From contig DAOSOK010000019.1 of assembly GCA_035373905.1 (NCBI GenBank), positions 31,310-95,309 on the forward strand: 64,000 bases of DNA. Reading direction: 5' to 3'. The notes below the pieces were generated by a model. It saw nothing but the letters and a program-made list of their open reading frames with translations. It did no database searches and was not told where the DNA came from. Position 1 is the stretch's first letter, and every line of letters begins with the position of its first letter. Positions 1 to 7,920 of the stretch are shown in pieces. Origin of the DNA: Candidatus Ozemobacteraceae bacterium (GTDB taxonomy: Bacteria > Muiribacteriota > Ozemobacteria > Ozemobacterales > Ozemobacteraceae). The position numbers and the translations under genes are program-made.

Positions 1-658
1 TGCTGCCGTACCGGTCGGAGATGAAGACGAGATTCTTGCCGTCTTTCGTGAAGCACGGAAACGACTCGTTCACGCCTTTGGTATCGGTGAGGCGGATGAT
101 CCCCTGGGCCATCGTCGAGATCATGTACAGGTCGTTCGTGCCGTCGTCCGTAAGGACGGAAACGGCGATCCATTCACCGCTCGGCGACCAGTCGGCGGCC
201 GTCACCCGGAGATCCTGGGAGATCTTGACCGCGGTTTTCTGTTCGATGCTGTAGGTATACAGGGCGGCGACGTTATCGCAGGTCGAGTACATGATGAATT
301 TTCCGTCGGGCGAGAAGCCCTCGAACGCGCTTCCCTCGAACAACTTTCTGATCTTCTTGCCGTCGCGGCTGAGGAGATAGACTTCGGAGCGCATGTCGGG
401 CAGCTTGTTGGTAAAGCCGATCCAGCCGCTCGCTTCGCAGAGTTTTGGGAAAACGATGTTGGAGTAGGCCGGCGTGATGCGTTCTTTCCCCGTTCCGTCC
501 GGGTTGATGAAGGCGAGATAGGTCTTCCCGGCCTCGGACGTATCGACGTACAGAATTTTGCCTTCGGGAGCCGGGCCATCGGCCGCCCACACCCGGGGTG
601 CGACGCAGAGAACCGCAGCGAGCAGCGACACGGCAACGCCGATCAAAAGCCTCTTCAT
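1..658 (-). CDS. TolB-like beta-propeller protein, 5' part only
   Basis: The gene runs off the left edge; about 219 codons are visible. The first ~25 residues are a signal peptide (starts MKRLLIGV, ends AWA), so the product is exported, probably periplasmic. The remainder shows repeated PD40/WD40-like propeller blades of the TolB type: 'SPDGKFIMYST', 'SPSGEWIAVSV' and 'TKDGKNLVFISDR', each a beta hairpin around an Asp/Ser-Gly turn. The ATG at 658 follows a strong CAGGAGGGG. Propellers of this kind contact Pal-like lipoproteins in Tol systems but also occur in many unrelated exported proteins, so the name tolB is not assigned. A terminator separates it from the LysM gene upstream on the same strand. 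Confidence 0.8.
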   Translation of the reverse strand, partial: MKRLLIGVAVSLLAAVLCVAPRVWAADGPAPEGKILYVDTSEAGKTYLAFINPDGTGKERITPAYSNIVFPKLCEASGWIGFTNKLPDMRSEVYLLSRDGKKIRKLFEGSAFEGFSPDGKFIMYSTCDNVAALYTYSIEQKTAVKISQDLRVTAADWSPSGEWIAVSVLTDDGTNDLYMISTMAQGIIRLTDTKGVNESFPCFTKDGKNLVFISDRYGS

Positions 659-681
659 GAACCCCTCCTGTTCCGGTCATC

Positions 682-711
682 AAAAAAATCGGGCGAGGTT
701 GCCCTCGCCCG
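682..711 (-). terminator. Rho-independent terminator after the LysM gene
   Basis: On the minus strand a perfect 9-bp stem (CGGGCGAGG / CCTCGCCCG) with a 4-nt loop is followed by ATTTTTTT. It ends transcription of the LysM gene just before the TolB-like gene. Confidence 0.9.
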
Positions 712-751
712 TTGAGTATAAACGAATTCTTCCGTGAAGCCAACTGGCTTC

Positions 752-2398
752 TTACATGTTGAACAGTTTCTTCAGGGGCTCGAACGCATCGACCTGTTCC
801 TGCCGGTCCTTGATGATTGCCTTGGCTGTCTTGACGTCCTTCAGGAGCTGCTCGACCTCCTTGGCGTTCTTGGGATCATACTGGTCGATCTTGCCGAGCT
901 TGGCTTCGAGATCCTTGATCTTGTCGTTGTTCGTCTTGATCTCGGCGGCGGCGGTGTCGGCCTTGCTCTTTGCCTGCCCGTAGACGTCCTTGAACTCGCC
1001 GTAGGCCTTTTCGAGACGCTCGCGCGCCTGCTCGACGCGTTTCGCGCTGGAGTTGATATCGTCGTCGAAGGGGTTCCACGCGTGGTTCGTGACGTCCTGG
1101 GTGCGGACATTCTTTTCATGGGCGGCATGCGCAGTCCTGAGCTCACTCTCGAGATCGTTGAGGTTCTTCAGCGTGAGGAACTGCTCGAAGGGCGATGCCT
1201 TGAAGAACGTGGGAGGCATGAGCCTGATGGCGGACATGAGAGCCGAATGATAATCACTGCTCTTCCCGATCAGGTTGGCGATGCCAATTTCCTTGAGGTC
1301 TCTTTCGAAGTATTTGTTTGCAGCGACATCGGCGTCCTTCTTCGCCTGCTCGGCCTTCTTGGCCTCTTCAGCCTTTTTGGCCTCCTCAGCCTTCTTGGCT
1401 TCCTCGGCTTTTTTGGCCTCTTCGGCCTTCTTCGCCTCTTCGGTTTTCTTGGCATCGGCCGCCTTCTTGGCTTCCTCTGCCTTCTTCGCCTCTTCGGCCT
1501 TCTTGGCGTCGGCCGCCTTCTTGGCTTCCTCTCCCTTGGCCGCATCGGTCTTGCCGGCGGTTTCGTTGGTGATCGGCTTGCCGTCGCGCTTCACGAGCTT
1601 GACCTTCCCGTTTTCGATCGCCCAGATGTATCCCTCGGGGGGATTCAGGGCCATCCATTCGGGATCCGTCAGCAACTTGTTGTCGATCATCAGGCGAACG
1701 GTTTCAGGGGTGAGAGCCGTGACCGTTTTCTTACTGCTGAGGAGCATCCTGTTGAGGCCGTCGACGGCCTTCTGCAGACGGGCGATCTTCTGCTCGGTCG
1801 TGTATTCCGGAATGGCGACCGGAGGCTTGCCGGTCTGTCCGCTCTGAGTGGAATTTTGCGAGCCGCTCTGCGAGCCGGTTTGCGTCCCGGTCTGCGAACC
1901 GCTCTGCGTGGCGCTCTGGGTACCTCCCGGAGTCGTTGTCGTCGTCGCGGAAGAAGACGCCGTCGCCGGGGCCGGCGGGATAACGATCGTCAGGTTCCAG
2001 CCGTCGATGATAAGATCAGGGTTTTTGGCCAGCGACGGGTATTTCGACTTGTTGGCCTCGATGATCTCGCGATACCTGGAGCCATCGCCAAGATATTTTT
2101 CAGCAAGTCCCCATAACGTATCACCGGGCTTCACCGTGATCTTGACGGTTTTCGCCTTGGCCGGCTCAGCGGGCGCCTGCGTCTGCGTCGTGGTCGTCAC
2201 GGCGCTCGTCGTCTGGGTCGGAGCGGCCGCTTCGACGACCGCGGGCTGGGACGGCGCCGCCGAGTCGTCGACGGCAGACCCGTCGATGACGATGGTGCCG
2301 CCGGTCAAGGGGTTCGCTGCTCCGCTCGATTCGGCGCTCGCATGACCGCACAACAGGCCACAGAAAAGGACGACAACCAACGGGGAGATTCGTTTCAT
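752..2398 (-). CDS. Exported LysM protein with long charged helical repeats
   Basis: 548-aa protein with a signal peptide (about residues 1-23, ending HASA) and one LysM domain at about residues 85-141 ('VKPGDTLWGLAEKYLG ... IVIP'), the fold that binds peptidoglycan glycan strands. A Thr/Ser/Gln/Gly linker of TQSGSQTG-like units follows, then about 15 tandem five/six-residue units of the EEAKKA/ADAKKA type that should form one long alpha helix, as in TolA. The C-terminal ~190 residues are also mostly helical. Probably a periplasmic peptidoglycan-anchored spacer or scaffold. The start is ATG 2398, with GAGAGAGG 8 nt upstream; an in-frame GTG at 2407 is less well placed. The exact family of the C-terminal part is not recognised. 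Confidence 0.85.
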   Translation of the reverse strand: MKRISPLVVVLFCGLLCGHASAESSGAANPLTGGTIVIDGSAVDDSAAPSQPAVVEAAAPTQTTSAVTTTTQTQAPAEPAKAKTVKITVKPGDTLWGLAEKYLGDGSRYREIIEANKSKYPSLAKNPDLIIDGWNLTIVIPPAPATASSSATTTTTPGGTQSATQSGSQTGTQTGSQSGSQNSTQSGQTGKPPVAIPEYTTEQKIARLQKAVDGLNRMLLSSKKTVTALTPETVRLMIDNKLLTDPEWMALNPPEGYIWAIENGKVKLVKRDGKPITNETAGKTDAAKGEEAKKAADAKKAEEAKKAEEAKKAADAKKTEEAKKAEEAKKAEEAKKAEEAKKAEEAKKAEQAKKDADVAANKYFERDLKEIGIANLIGKSSDYHSALMSAIRLMPPTFFKASPFEQFLTLKNLNDLESELRTAHAAHEKNVRTQDVTNHAWNPFDDDINSSAKRVEQARERLEKAYGEFKDVYGQAKSKADTAAAEIKTNNDKIKDLEAKLGKIDQYDPKNAKEVEQLLKDVKTAKAIIKDRQEQVDAFEPLKKLFNM

Positions 2399-2438
2399 CG
2401 CATACACCTCTCTCTTCCCGGATTACGATAATGTACAG

Positions 2439-2466
2439 ATTATACTGATTTTACGTCAGGTGTGAA
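2439..2466 (-). promoter_or_regulatory. Sigma-70-like promoter for the LysM gene
   Basis: TTCACA (2461-2466), 16-nt spacer, TATAAT (2439-2444) on the minus strand; the predicted start lies ~34 nt before the ATG at 2398. Confidence 0.7.
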
Positions 2467-2509
2467 GGAAAGTTTTCGACAAAATGCACGAAATTTTCCC
2501 TTCCGATTG

Positions 2510-2518
2510 TGGTATTCT
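2510..2518 (+). promoter_or_regulatory. Possible extended -10 promoter
   Basis: TGGTATTCT matches the extended -10 pattern (TGn-TATAAT-like) without a convincing -35 box. It lies ~45 nt before the membrane-protein gene at 2564. Confidence 0.35.
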
Positions 2519-2563
2519 TGTTCCGGCATCCTTCCATGAAAGAATAGAACGGAGAATACGAAC

Positions 2564-2986
2564 ATGTGGCCAAAATGGCTGAGGGGTTTAGTCACTCTGT
2601 GGGTAGCATGGGACAGCCGTTCCCGAAAAGGCGCCGGCCTGTTCTGGACAGCGACGGTATTCATTCTGGGACCTCTCCTGGTTCCCTTTTACCTTGCCGC
2701 CAGACCTCTTCTCCCCGGGGAAACCCGCCGCGGTTCCTTCTGGTGGAACGCCGCCTGGAACTTCGAGCGCCTGTTCGCGGCCCTCGCCGCCCTCGCCGGA
2801 ATGGCCGTCTGCGCCCAGAACATGCAGATCGCCGAGAACAAAGATCTGGCCGTCGTCAAGCGCGCCGAGATCAAGGCGGGCACGCTCGCAGGCTTGATCG
2901 TCACGTTCGTTCTCCTTCTCGTTGAACGTGCGTTCATGAATTCGCTGAAATCCTCCATGGAACAGGATGTTCCGGAAGAGAACTGA
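2564..2986 (+). CDS. Small membrane protein, function unknown
   Basis: 140 aa with hydrophobic segments at about residues 25-48 (FWTATVFILGPLLVPFYLAA), 65-85 and 103-122. Not a recognised family. ATG at 2564 is preceded by GGAGA at a suitable distance. It is the first gene of a three-gene plus-strand cluster and overlaps the next gene by 20 bp, so the two are probably translated together. The N-terminal Trp-rich stretch (MWPKWL...TLWVAW) is likely amphipathic. Confidence 0.6.
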   Translation: MWPKWLRGLVTLWVAWDSRSRKGAGLFWTATVFILGPLLVPFYLAARPLLPGETRRGSFWWNAAWNFERLFAALAALAGMAVCAQNMQIAENKDLAVVKRAEIKAGTLAGLIVTFVLLLVERAFMNSLKSSMEQDVPEEN

Positions 2987-4073
2987 TCTGAACGGGCACT
3001 CGTTCGCACCCTACGCGAGACGCTGCGCGCGGCTTTGGGTCGCTCTGCTGTTCTTCGCAGCATCCCTGCTCCAGGGAGCCGTCACTCTTCCCACCGGCCC
3101 GGAACAACCCGTCTCGGGCCCCGGAAGCTGCGATTACGCGCACGGCGGATACCGCATCACGCAGGTCGGCGCCTACGAAGAGCGGTTCGTGCTGTATGAG
3201 CCCGCGAACCCCGCGCCGGCGAGCGCGCCCGTCGTCCTGTTCCTTCACGGCTGGATCGCATCCGATCCGGGCTACTACCAGGGCTGGATCGCCCACCTCT
3301 GCCGTCGCGGCAACACCGTTGTCTTTCCGATCTACCAAGGCAGCGGCGAGCATCTTTCGAACTACACCGCGAACGCCGTCCGGAGCATGAAGGAGGCCTT
3401 CAAGACCCTGTATGCGGGCGGTCACGTCGAACCCGACCGGGATCGCTTCGGCATCATCGGTCACGAATGCGGCGGGGTCATCGCGGCGAACGTCGCCGCA
3501 TCGGCGAGATATTTCAAGCTGCCCCAGCCGAAGGCCGTCATGGTGCTGCATCCCTCGCGCCGGGGCGGTTTCGGCGCCGCGCTCAGCCTCGACCTCTACG
3601 ATCTTTCCGGCATCAGGCCCGGGACCCTGCTGGTCGTCGGCGTCGGCGAGGAAGACGACGAAACCGTCCAGGAAACGGCCCGCGAGCTTTTTTATGCCGC
3701 CGACGCCATCCCCTCCTCCGACAGGAATTTCATCACCTTCCTGTCGGATATCCGCGGCACGCCGGCGCTCGTCGCCGACAGCGCGTCGGCCTATGCCCCG
3801 ATCGAGCCTCGCTACGAGCGGTTCGTCGAGCAACGCCGCTGGGAGTTCATCTCGATGATGCGCCAGCACCGGCTTGCGCGACATATCCGATGCCGGGGAA
3901 TCGACGCGATGGACTGGCTGGGCACCTTCCGGCTCTTCGATTCTCTCTGCACCACCGCCTGGACAGGCCGGGACCGGCGCTCGATCATGGGCGCCGGCGA
4001 GCCGGTTCGCTTCATGGGCATCTGGAGCGATGGCAAGCGGATCAACAGCCTTCTGGCAACGGAGCGACCATGA
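2967..4073 (+). CDS. Membrane-anchored alpha/beta-hydrolase-fold protein, probably catalytically altered
   Basis: 368 aa. An N-terminal hydrophobic segment (about residues 23-37, LWVALLFFAASLLQG) suggests export or anchoring. The fold is visible: 'VVLFLHGWIASDPGYYQGW' is the oxyanion-loop strand and 'FGIIGHECGGVIAANVAA' the nucleophile elbow. At the elbow the usual G-x-S-x-G reads G-H-E-C-G, so the nucleophile position is Glu167 with Cys168 next to it. 'LLVVGVGEEDDETV' looks like the acid-bearing strand, but no clear catalytic His follows. It could be a pseudoenzyme or use another chemistry. It overlaps its neighbours by 20 bp and 4 bp (ATGA), as in an operon. Confidence 0.7.
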   Translation: MFRKRTDLNGHSFAPYARRCARLWVALLFFAASLLQGAVTLPTGPEQPVSGPGSCDYAHGGYRITQVGAYEERFVLYEPANPAPASAPVVLFLHGWIASDPGYYQGWIAHLCRRGNTVVFPIYQGSGEHLSNYTANAVRSMKEAFKTLYAGGHVEPDRDRFGIIGHECGGVIAANVAASARYFKLPQPKAVMVLHPSRRGGFGAALSLDLYDLSGIRPGTLLVVGVGEEDDETVQETARELFYAADAIPSSDRNFITFLSDIRGTPALVADSASAYAPIEPRYERFVEQRRWEFISMMRQHRLARHIRCRGIDAMDWLGTFRLFDSLCTTAWTGRDRRSIMGAGEPVRFMGIWSDGKRINSLLATERP

Positions 4074-4645
4074 ACATCACCCCCGTGCGATTCATTCCGA
4101 TGTGCGTCCTTCTTCTTCTTACAGCCGCCGTTCCGGCTTTCAGCCAGGATCTGAAAGTGACGGAGGAGATGATCACCCGGTATCTGGCCGTGTACGACAC
4201 CGTCACCGCCAGCAATCCCGCGATCGCATACAGACTGTTTCATCACGAGACGCTCGATCCCGCGACCCCTGAAGGCGCCATGGCCGAGGCCGCGCTCAAA
4301 CAGGCCGGCTTCGAGTCTCAGCAGGAATTTTCGGCCGCCGACGTGATCCTCGGAACGGCATGGCTTCAGCTTACGGCCGAGGAAATGGCGAAATCCGCCG
4401 AACGGACCAAGCGGGACGCCGTTACGGCAATCGAGGATGCGCTCGCGGATCCGAACCTCGAGGATGCTCAGCGAAACAAACTCGAGCAGGCTCTCGAACG
4501 GATGCAGCAAGAGGAACGGCCCACCGCCACGGCTTCCGACACCGATCTCATCGATTCGGACAGCATGGCTCTCGTCCGCTCCTATCGCGACCGGCTCCGC
4601 CCGATCATGACGATGGATTCCGACGAGCAACTCAAGGGATTCTGA
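4070..4645 (+). CDS. Small exported helical protein, unknown
   Basis: 191 aa with a clear signal peptide (about residues 1-26, ending FSQ) followed by a mostly helical, Glu/Ala-rich domain. No recognised family and no Cys in the mature part. ATG 4070 overlaps the hydrolase stop (ATGA), indicating translational coupling; the two may act together in the envelope. Its 3' end overlaps the convergent APP1-type gene by 14 bp. Confidence 0.6.
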   Translation: MNITPVRFIPMCVLLLLTAAVPAFSQDLKVTEEMITRYLAVYDTVTASNPAIAYRLFHHETLDPATPEGAMAEAALKQAGFESQQEFSAADVILGTAWLQLTAEEMAKSAERTKRDAVTAIEDALADPNLEDAQRNKLEQALERMQQEERPTATASDTDLIDSDSMALVRSYRDRLRPIMTMDSDEQLKGF

Positions 4646-5627
4646 ACCCCATCGTCGCCAGCCCGGCACGGAACTCGTCGGGTTCGCTCCAGAACAGCAG
4701 GGGAACCCCGGCAGCGACACATCGGTCGCGAACGCGGGTTTCCCGTATTCCGTCGAACCGGCCGATCCTTCGAAGGATGATGCCGGCGACACGCGCCGTC
4801 CGTTCCGCCGCGAAGCCCGAGTAAATCTCGGGGTCCTGCTCGCCCGCATCGCCGATCAGCAGCATCGGCGCCCCGGGAAACAGCGTCGCCAGCCGTCGGA
4901 GCCAGCGCGTCTTGTGATCGAACGTCTTCTGTTGGGTGAAACTCACGCCGTCACCCGTGATCAGAAGCCCCGGCGGAAACCGGCGATCGGCGAGGAACCC
5001 GCCGATGAAACGTTCCATCGCCGCCGGAGACGCACTCAGATACACGAAAAGAGCGCCCGTGCCCGAAATTGCATATATTTTATCATATATTTCTTGAGTT
5101 CCCGGCACCGCCTGCCGACCACTCAGGGTCCGCAGCAGGGAGTTGAAGAGAAGCTTGCGCTTCGCCGGCACATCGCTGACCAGCACGGTGTCGTCGACAT
5201 CGCTGACGACGAGCAGAGAGGCCGAGGCCGGAAGGGGCTGCTCGACCCTGCGCAGGAGGACATTCCCGTTCGGGTCGGTCACGGAAATCGGGATCGTCCC
5301 CGTCCCCGCGGGCACCGGGAACTCGATGCCGAACGCCCCGCTTTCGTCGAGGCTGACGCTCCGTGAGGAGGAGCCGACCGATACGACGACGGTCGCCGAG
5401 GCTGCGGGCCGGCTCAGGAGTCCCCGCACCCGGTCCCGCCGGTTCGTTCCCACGCGCGGACGGCCGGCCCGTACGAGGCCCTCCGCGCGGATCTCGCCCG
5501 TTCTGGCACCCGGCAGGAGCCTCAGTGACGGGCAGTCGAGGCACAACGCCTGCGAAGCCGCGAAGAGAATCGCCGAAACGGCAAGAGCACCCATCGCCGG
5601 CAGGGGAAATGTTTTCCGAAGATTCAT
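4632..5627 (-). CDS. APP1-type phosphatase (DUF2183, HAD-like), exported
   Basis: 331 aa. The N-terminus has a signal peptide (about 1-29). Residues ~35-130 form a beta domain. The C-terminal ~190 residues match the App1/DUF2183 phosphatase domain: 'VVSDVDDTVLVSDV' holds the HAD DxDxT nucleophile motif, 'FVYLSASP' the Ser-containing second motif, and 'MLLIGDAGEQDPEIY' the acidic metal-binding motif. In yeast App1 this domain is a Mg-dependent phosphatidate phosphatase; the substrate here is unknown. A short AT-rich rare-codon patch lies at 5068-5100 (GTQEIYDKIYAIS). ATG 5627 has only a weak, distant GGAG. Confidence 0.8.
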   Translation of the reverse strand: MNLRKTFPLPAMGALAVSAILFAASQALCLDCPSLRLLPGARTGEIRAEGLVRAGRPRVGTNRRDRVRGLLSRPAASATVVVSVGSSSRSVSLDESGAFGIEFPVPAGTGTIPISVTDPNGNVLLRRVEQPLPASASLLVVSDVDDTVLVSDVPAKRKLLFNSLLRTLSGRQAVPGTQEIYDKIYAISGTGALFVYLSASPAAMERFIGGFLADRRFPPGLLITGDGVSFTQQKTFDHKTRWLRRLATLFPGAPMLLIGDAGEQDPEIYSGFAAERTARVAGIILRRIGRFDGIRETRVRDRCVAAGVPLLFWSEPDEFRAGLATMGFRIP

Positions 5628-5763
5628 GTGACGCCGCCGCTCCTATCGGAGAAAATTCGTTCACCTCGAGAGTGGCATGAATGTCTTCCCTTCCGCAAGT
5701 GCATCGGATTTCGCAACCGCTGAATCCCAGAGGTGCGGAATGCGAAACGACGAATACAGCGGC

Positions 5764-5792
5764 TTCACAAGCCAGGCTGGTTGCGCTACAAT
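5764..5792 (+). promoter_or_regulatory. Promoter giving a probably leaderless mRNA
   Basis: TTCACA (5764-5769), 17-nt spacer, TACAAT (5787-5792). The expected transcription start falls at about 5799-5800, exactly on the ATG at 5800. Confidence 0.7.
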
Positions 5793-5799
5793 GCCCGTC

Positions 5800-7905
5800 A
5801 TGCGAAAAAACCTCCTGATTCTGGCCCTCGTTTTCATCCTCCTGATCCTCATTTCCGGCACTCCCGGAACGAATCCACCCGCTGGCTTTCCCGACAGAGA
5901 CCGGATCTCATCCATCCTCCGGGACTCCCGGCCTGCGGACGTCCAGGAGCGGCTCACCTCCGTGATGGGCCCCGGGGCATCCGGCGCCGGAAGCTTGCGG
6001 GCCATGCTCCGGGCCCTCGACGAGATCGAGCGCGCTTCGGCCGAAATCCGGCAGCGCATCCCTGTCGAGATCTATCGCGCATGGCTTCTCGCGGCACACG
6101 GGTATGACCAGGCCGCGCTTTCCATCATCCGCCGGCTCACATTCGTTCCGCAGTATCTGACGCTGGAAGCCCAGGCGGATATCGCGCTGATCGAGGCGTC
6201 TCTTGAACTTCGCGCCGGGAACGCCTCCGCCGCCGCCGCCGCGGCCGACCGGCTCGCCTCGGCCGACGTCGGCGCGGCCCAGGCGCTTCGCCAGCTTCTC
6301 GCCATCGATCCCACGGCGCGATCCTCCGGCGGAGCGGACTCCACGTGGCCGCTGGCGTCGGTTCTCCTGCTGGCCCTGATGGCCGTTCCGGCCTTCGCCA
6401 TCGACCGGGAACGGCGTCTCTGGCTGAAACGCTTTCCCGAAGGGCAGGATCGCATCGCCCCGTATCATGCGTTCAAACGCTCCCCCCTCGCGATGTTTCT
6501 CGTCACGGCGGGCAGTCTTCTGGTTCTGGCGCTCGGCCTGCCCCGGCGGCTCGGCGTCCGCCACGACGTCGCCTTCGCAATTATATACTGGATGATATCT
6601 TACACATTCACGCTCATCCCGTTCCACCGGCTGGACCTCGACGTCCGCAAGGGAAACTGGAGCCTACGGGAATACGTGTCCGCCGTGTTCCGTCTCCACC
6701 TGCTCAGGGCGCTCCCTCTCGCCGCACCCCTGGCCGCTTTTTTCATCCTCCGGACCATGTCATCCGCCCTCCCGTGGTGGGTCGTGAACGCCCCATGGTC
6801 GCCCGCCCTGGGCTTCGCCGTGCTGACGGCCGTCACCCTCCTCGCGATCCCCTTCCTCCTGCCGGCGGTCATGGGGATGCGACGGATCTCATCCGACCAA
6901 CTTCCCCGCCCGCTCAGAGATCTCCCGTTCAGGTTCTACCGGTGGCCTCTCCCGAAAATCGGCATCGCGAACGCCGTTTCCTTCGGGTATTTCCGGGCAT
7001 CCCATTCGATCGCCTTCACCGGCGAACTGCTCGACGGCTGTTCCGCGGAAGACGTCGTCGCCGTCGCGACCCATGAAGAGGCGCATCTGTCCGGCGGGCA
7101 TCTGTTCCTGTATTTCCTGGCGATGGTCGATCTGGCACTCGCGGCCGGCCTGTGGGCGGCCGTGTTCCCGCTCCCTGCCGAGAGACTGCTGATGTTCGGC
7201 CCGACGGTCATGCAGGGCATGATCCTGTTCGCCGTCTGGCTCATCACCAACAGGTTGTTCACCGCCATGGGCCGCCGTTTCGAGTTCGAGGCGGACCGCT
7301 TCGCGGCGGAGCGGGTCGGGCGGGAACCGTACATCCAGGCCCTGACGCGCCTTGCACGCGCGAACTTCATGCCGGTCCGGTTTCGCGAAGCCGACAACGC
7401 CCCCGGCGTCCACCCGTCGCTCACCGAGCGGAAGCATGCCCTGCGAGGATACGATGGCCGCGTGTTCGAACCGGCCGCCGGTCTTCCGTCCGACCTGGTC
7501 CTCGCCCTCTGGAGAAGCCGACTCGCCCTCGAGTGGAATCGCGGCGAACAGGAGGCGAAACACATCTGCTCGCTCGACGACGATCCCCCCGGCGATGCCC
7601 CGCCGGCGGACAGGCTCGCCGCGATCGCCCGGCGCCAGGCCCGGTTCGGCGCCGAGTGTCTTCTCGAACCCGGCGGCGCCTGGCTCGAGATCATCGAATG
7701 CGCCCAGAAACTGACGATCCTGACCTCCGATCCGTCTATTCCGCAGGACCGCGTCTGCGCGCTCTGCAGCGGCGGCATGCGCGAGGCCCTCGCTCCCGAC
7801 ACCGTCGCCTGGGCGTCAACCCCGGCCGGCTGCAGGATTTCACGCCATCCGTCCGAAATGACGCAACCGGCGGTGTCTGACTCCACCCCGCCGGTTGAAT
7901 TATAG
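5800..7905 (+). CDS. M48-family membrane zinc metalloprotease
   Basis: About 701 aa from ATG 5800. The zinc site is 'ATHEEAHLSGGH' (HEEAH, residues ~425-429), with the third ligand region 'RRFEFEADRFAAERVG' ~65 residues later, the M48 (Ste24/HtpX-like) signature. There is an N-terminal hydrophobic anchor (LLILALVFILLILISG), a helical repeat-like region, then several membrane segments (about 185-205, 230-250, 255-270, 310-325, 340-365, 435-475). M48 proteases act in membrane protein quality control. Alternative starts are 5791 and 5677; 5800 is chosen because the promoter places the mRNA 5' end there and neither ATG has a ribosome site. A rare-codon AT patch lies at 6578-6608. Confidence 0.85.
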   Translation: MRKNLLILALVFILLILISGTPGTNPPAGFPDRDRISSILRDSRPADVQERLTSVMGPGASGAGSLRAMLRALDEIERASAEIRQRIPVEIYRAWLLAAHGYDQAALSIIRRLTFVPQYLTLEAQADIALIEASLELRAGNASAAAAAADRLASADVGAAQALRQLLAIDPTARSSGGADSTWPLASVLLLALMAVPAFAIDRERRLWLKRFPEGQDRIAPYHAFKRSPLAMFLVTAGSLLVLALGLPRRLGVRHDVAFAIIYWMISYTFTLIPFHRLDLDVRKGNWSLREYVSAVFRLHLLRALPLAAPLAAFFILRTMSSALPWWVVNAPWSPALGFAVLTAVTLLAIPFLLPAVMGMRRISSDQLPRPLRDLPFRFYRWPLPKIGIANAVSFGYFRASHSIAFTGELLDGCSAEDVVAVATHEEAHLSGGHLFLYFLAMVDLALAAGLWAAVFPLPAERLLMFGPTVMQGMILFAVWLITNRLFTAMGRRFEFEADRFAAERVGREPYIQALTRLARANFMPVRFREADNAPGVHPSLTERKHALRGYDGRVFEPAAGLPSDLVLALWRSRLALEWNRGEQEAKHICSLDDDPPGDAPPADRLAAIARRQARFGAECLLEPGGAWLEIIECAQKLTILTSDPSIPQDRVCALCSGGMREALAPDTVAWASTPAGCRISRHPSEMTQPAVSDSTPPVEL

Positions 7906-7920
7906 AGTTAGATATATAAT

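Noticed and set aside
734..2116. Long reading frame antisense to the LysM gene
   Set aside because: It mirrors the repetitive EEAKKA coding strand, has no ribosome site and no protein-like features; an artefact of the repeat and base composition.
3459..3476. Cys nucleophile as in dienelactone hydrolase
   Set aside because: In G-H-E-C-G the middle residue of the G-x-Nuc-x-G pattern is Glu; Cys is one position later.
5065..5100. AT-rich stretch as an inserted or transferred fragment
   Set aside because: It keeps the reading frame and family-consistent protein sequence; only synonymous composition differs.
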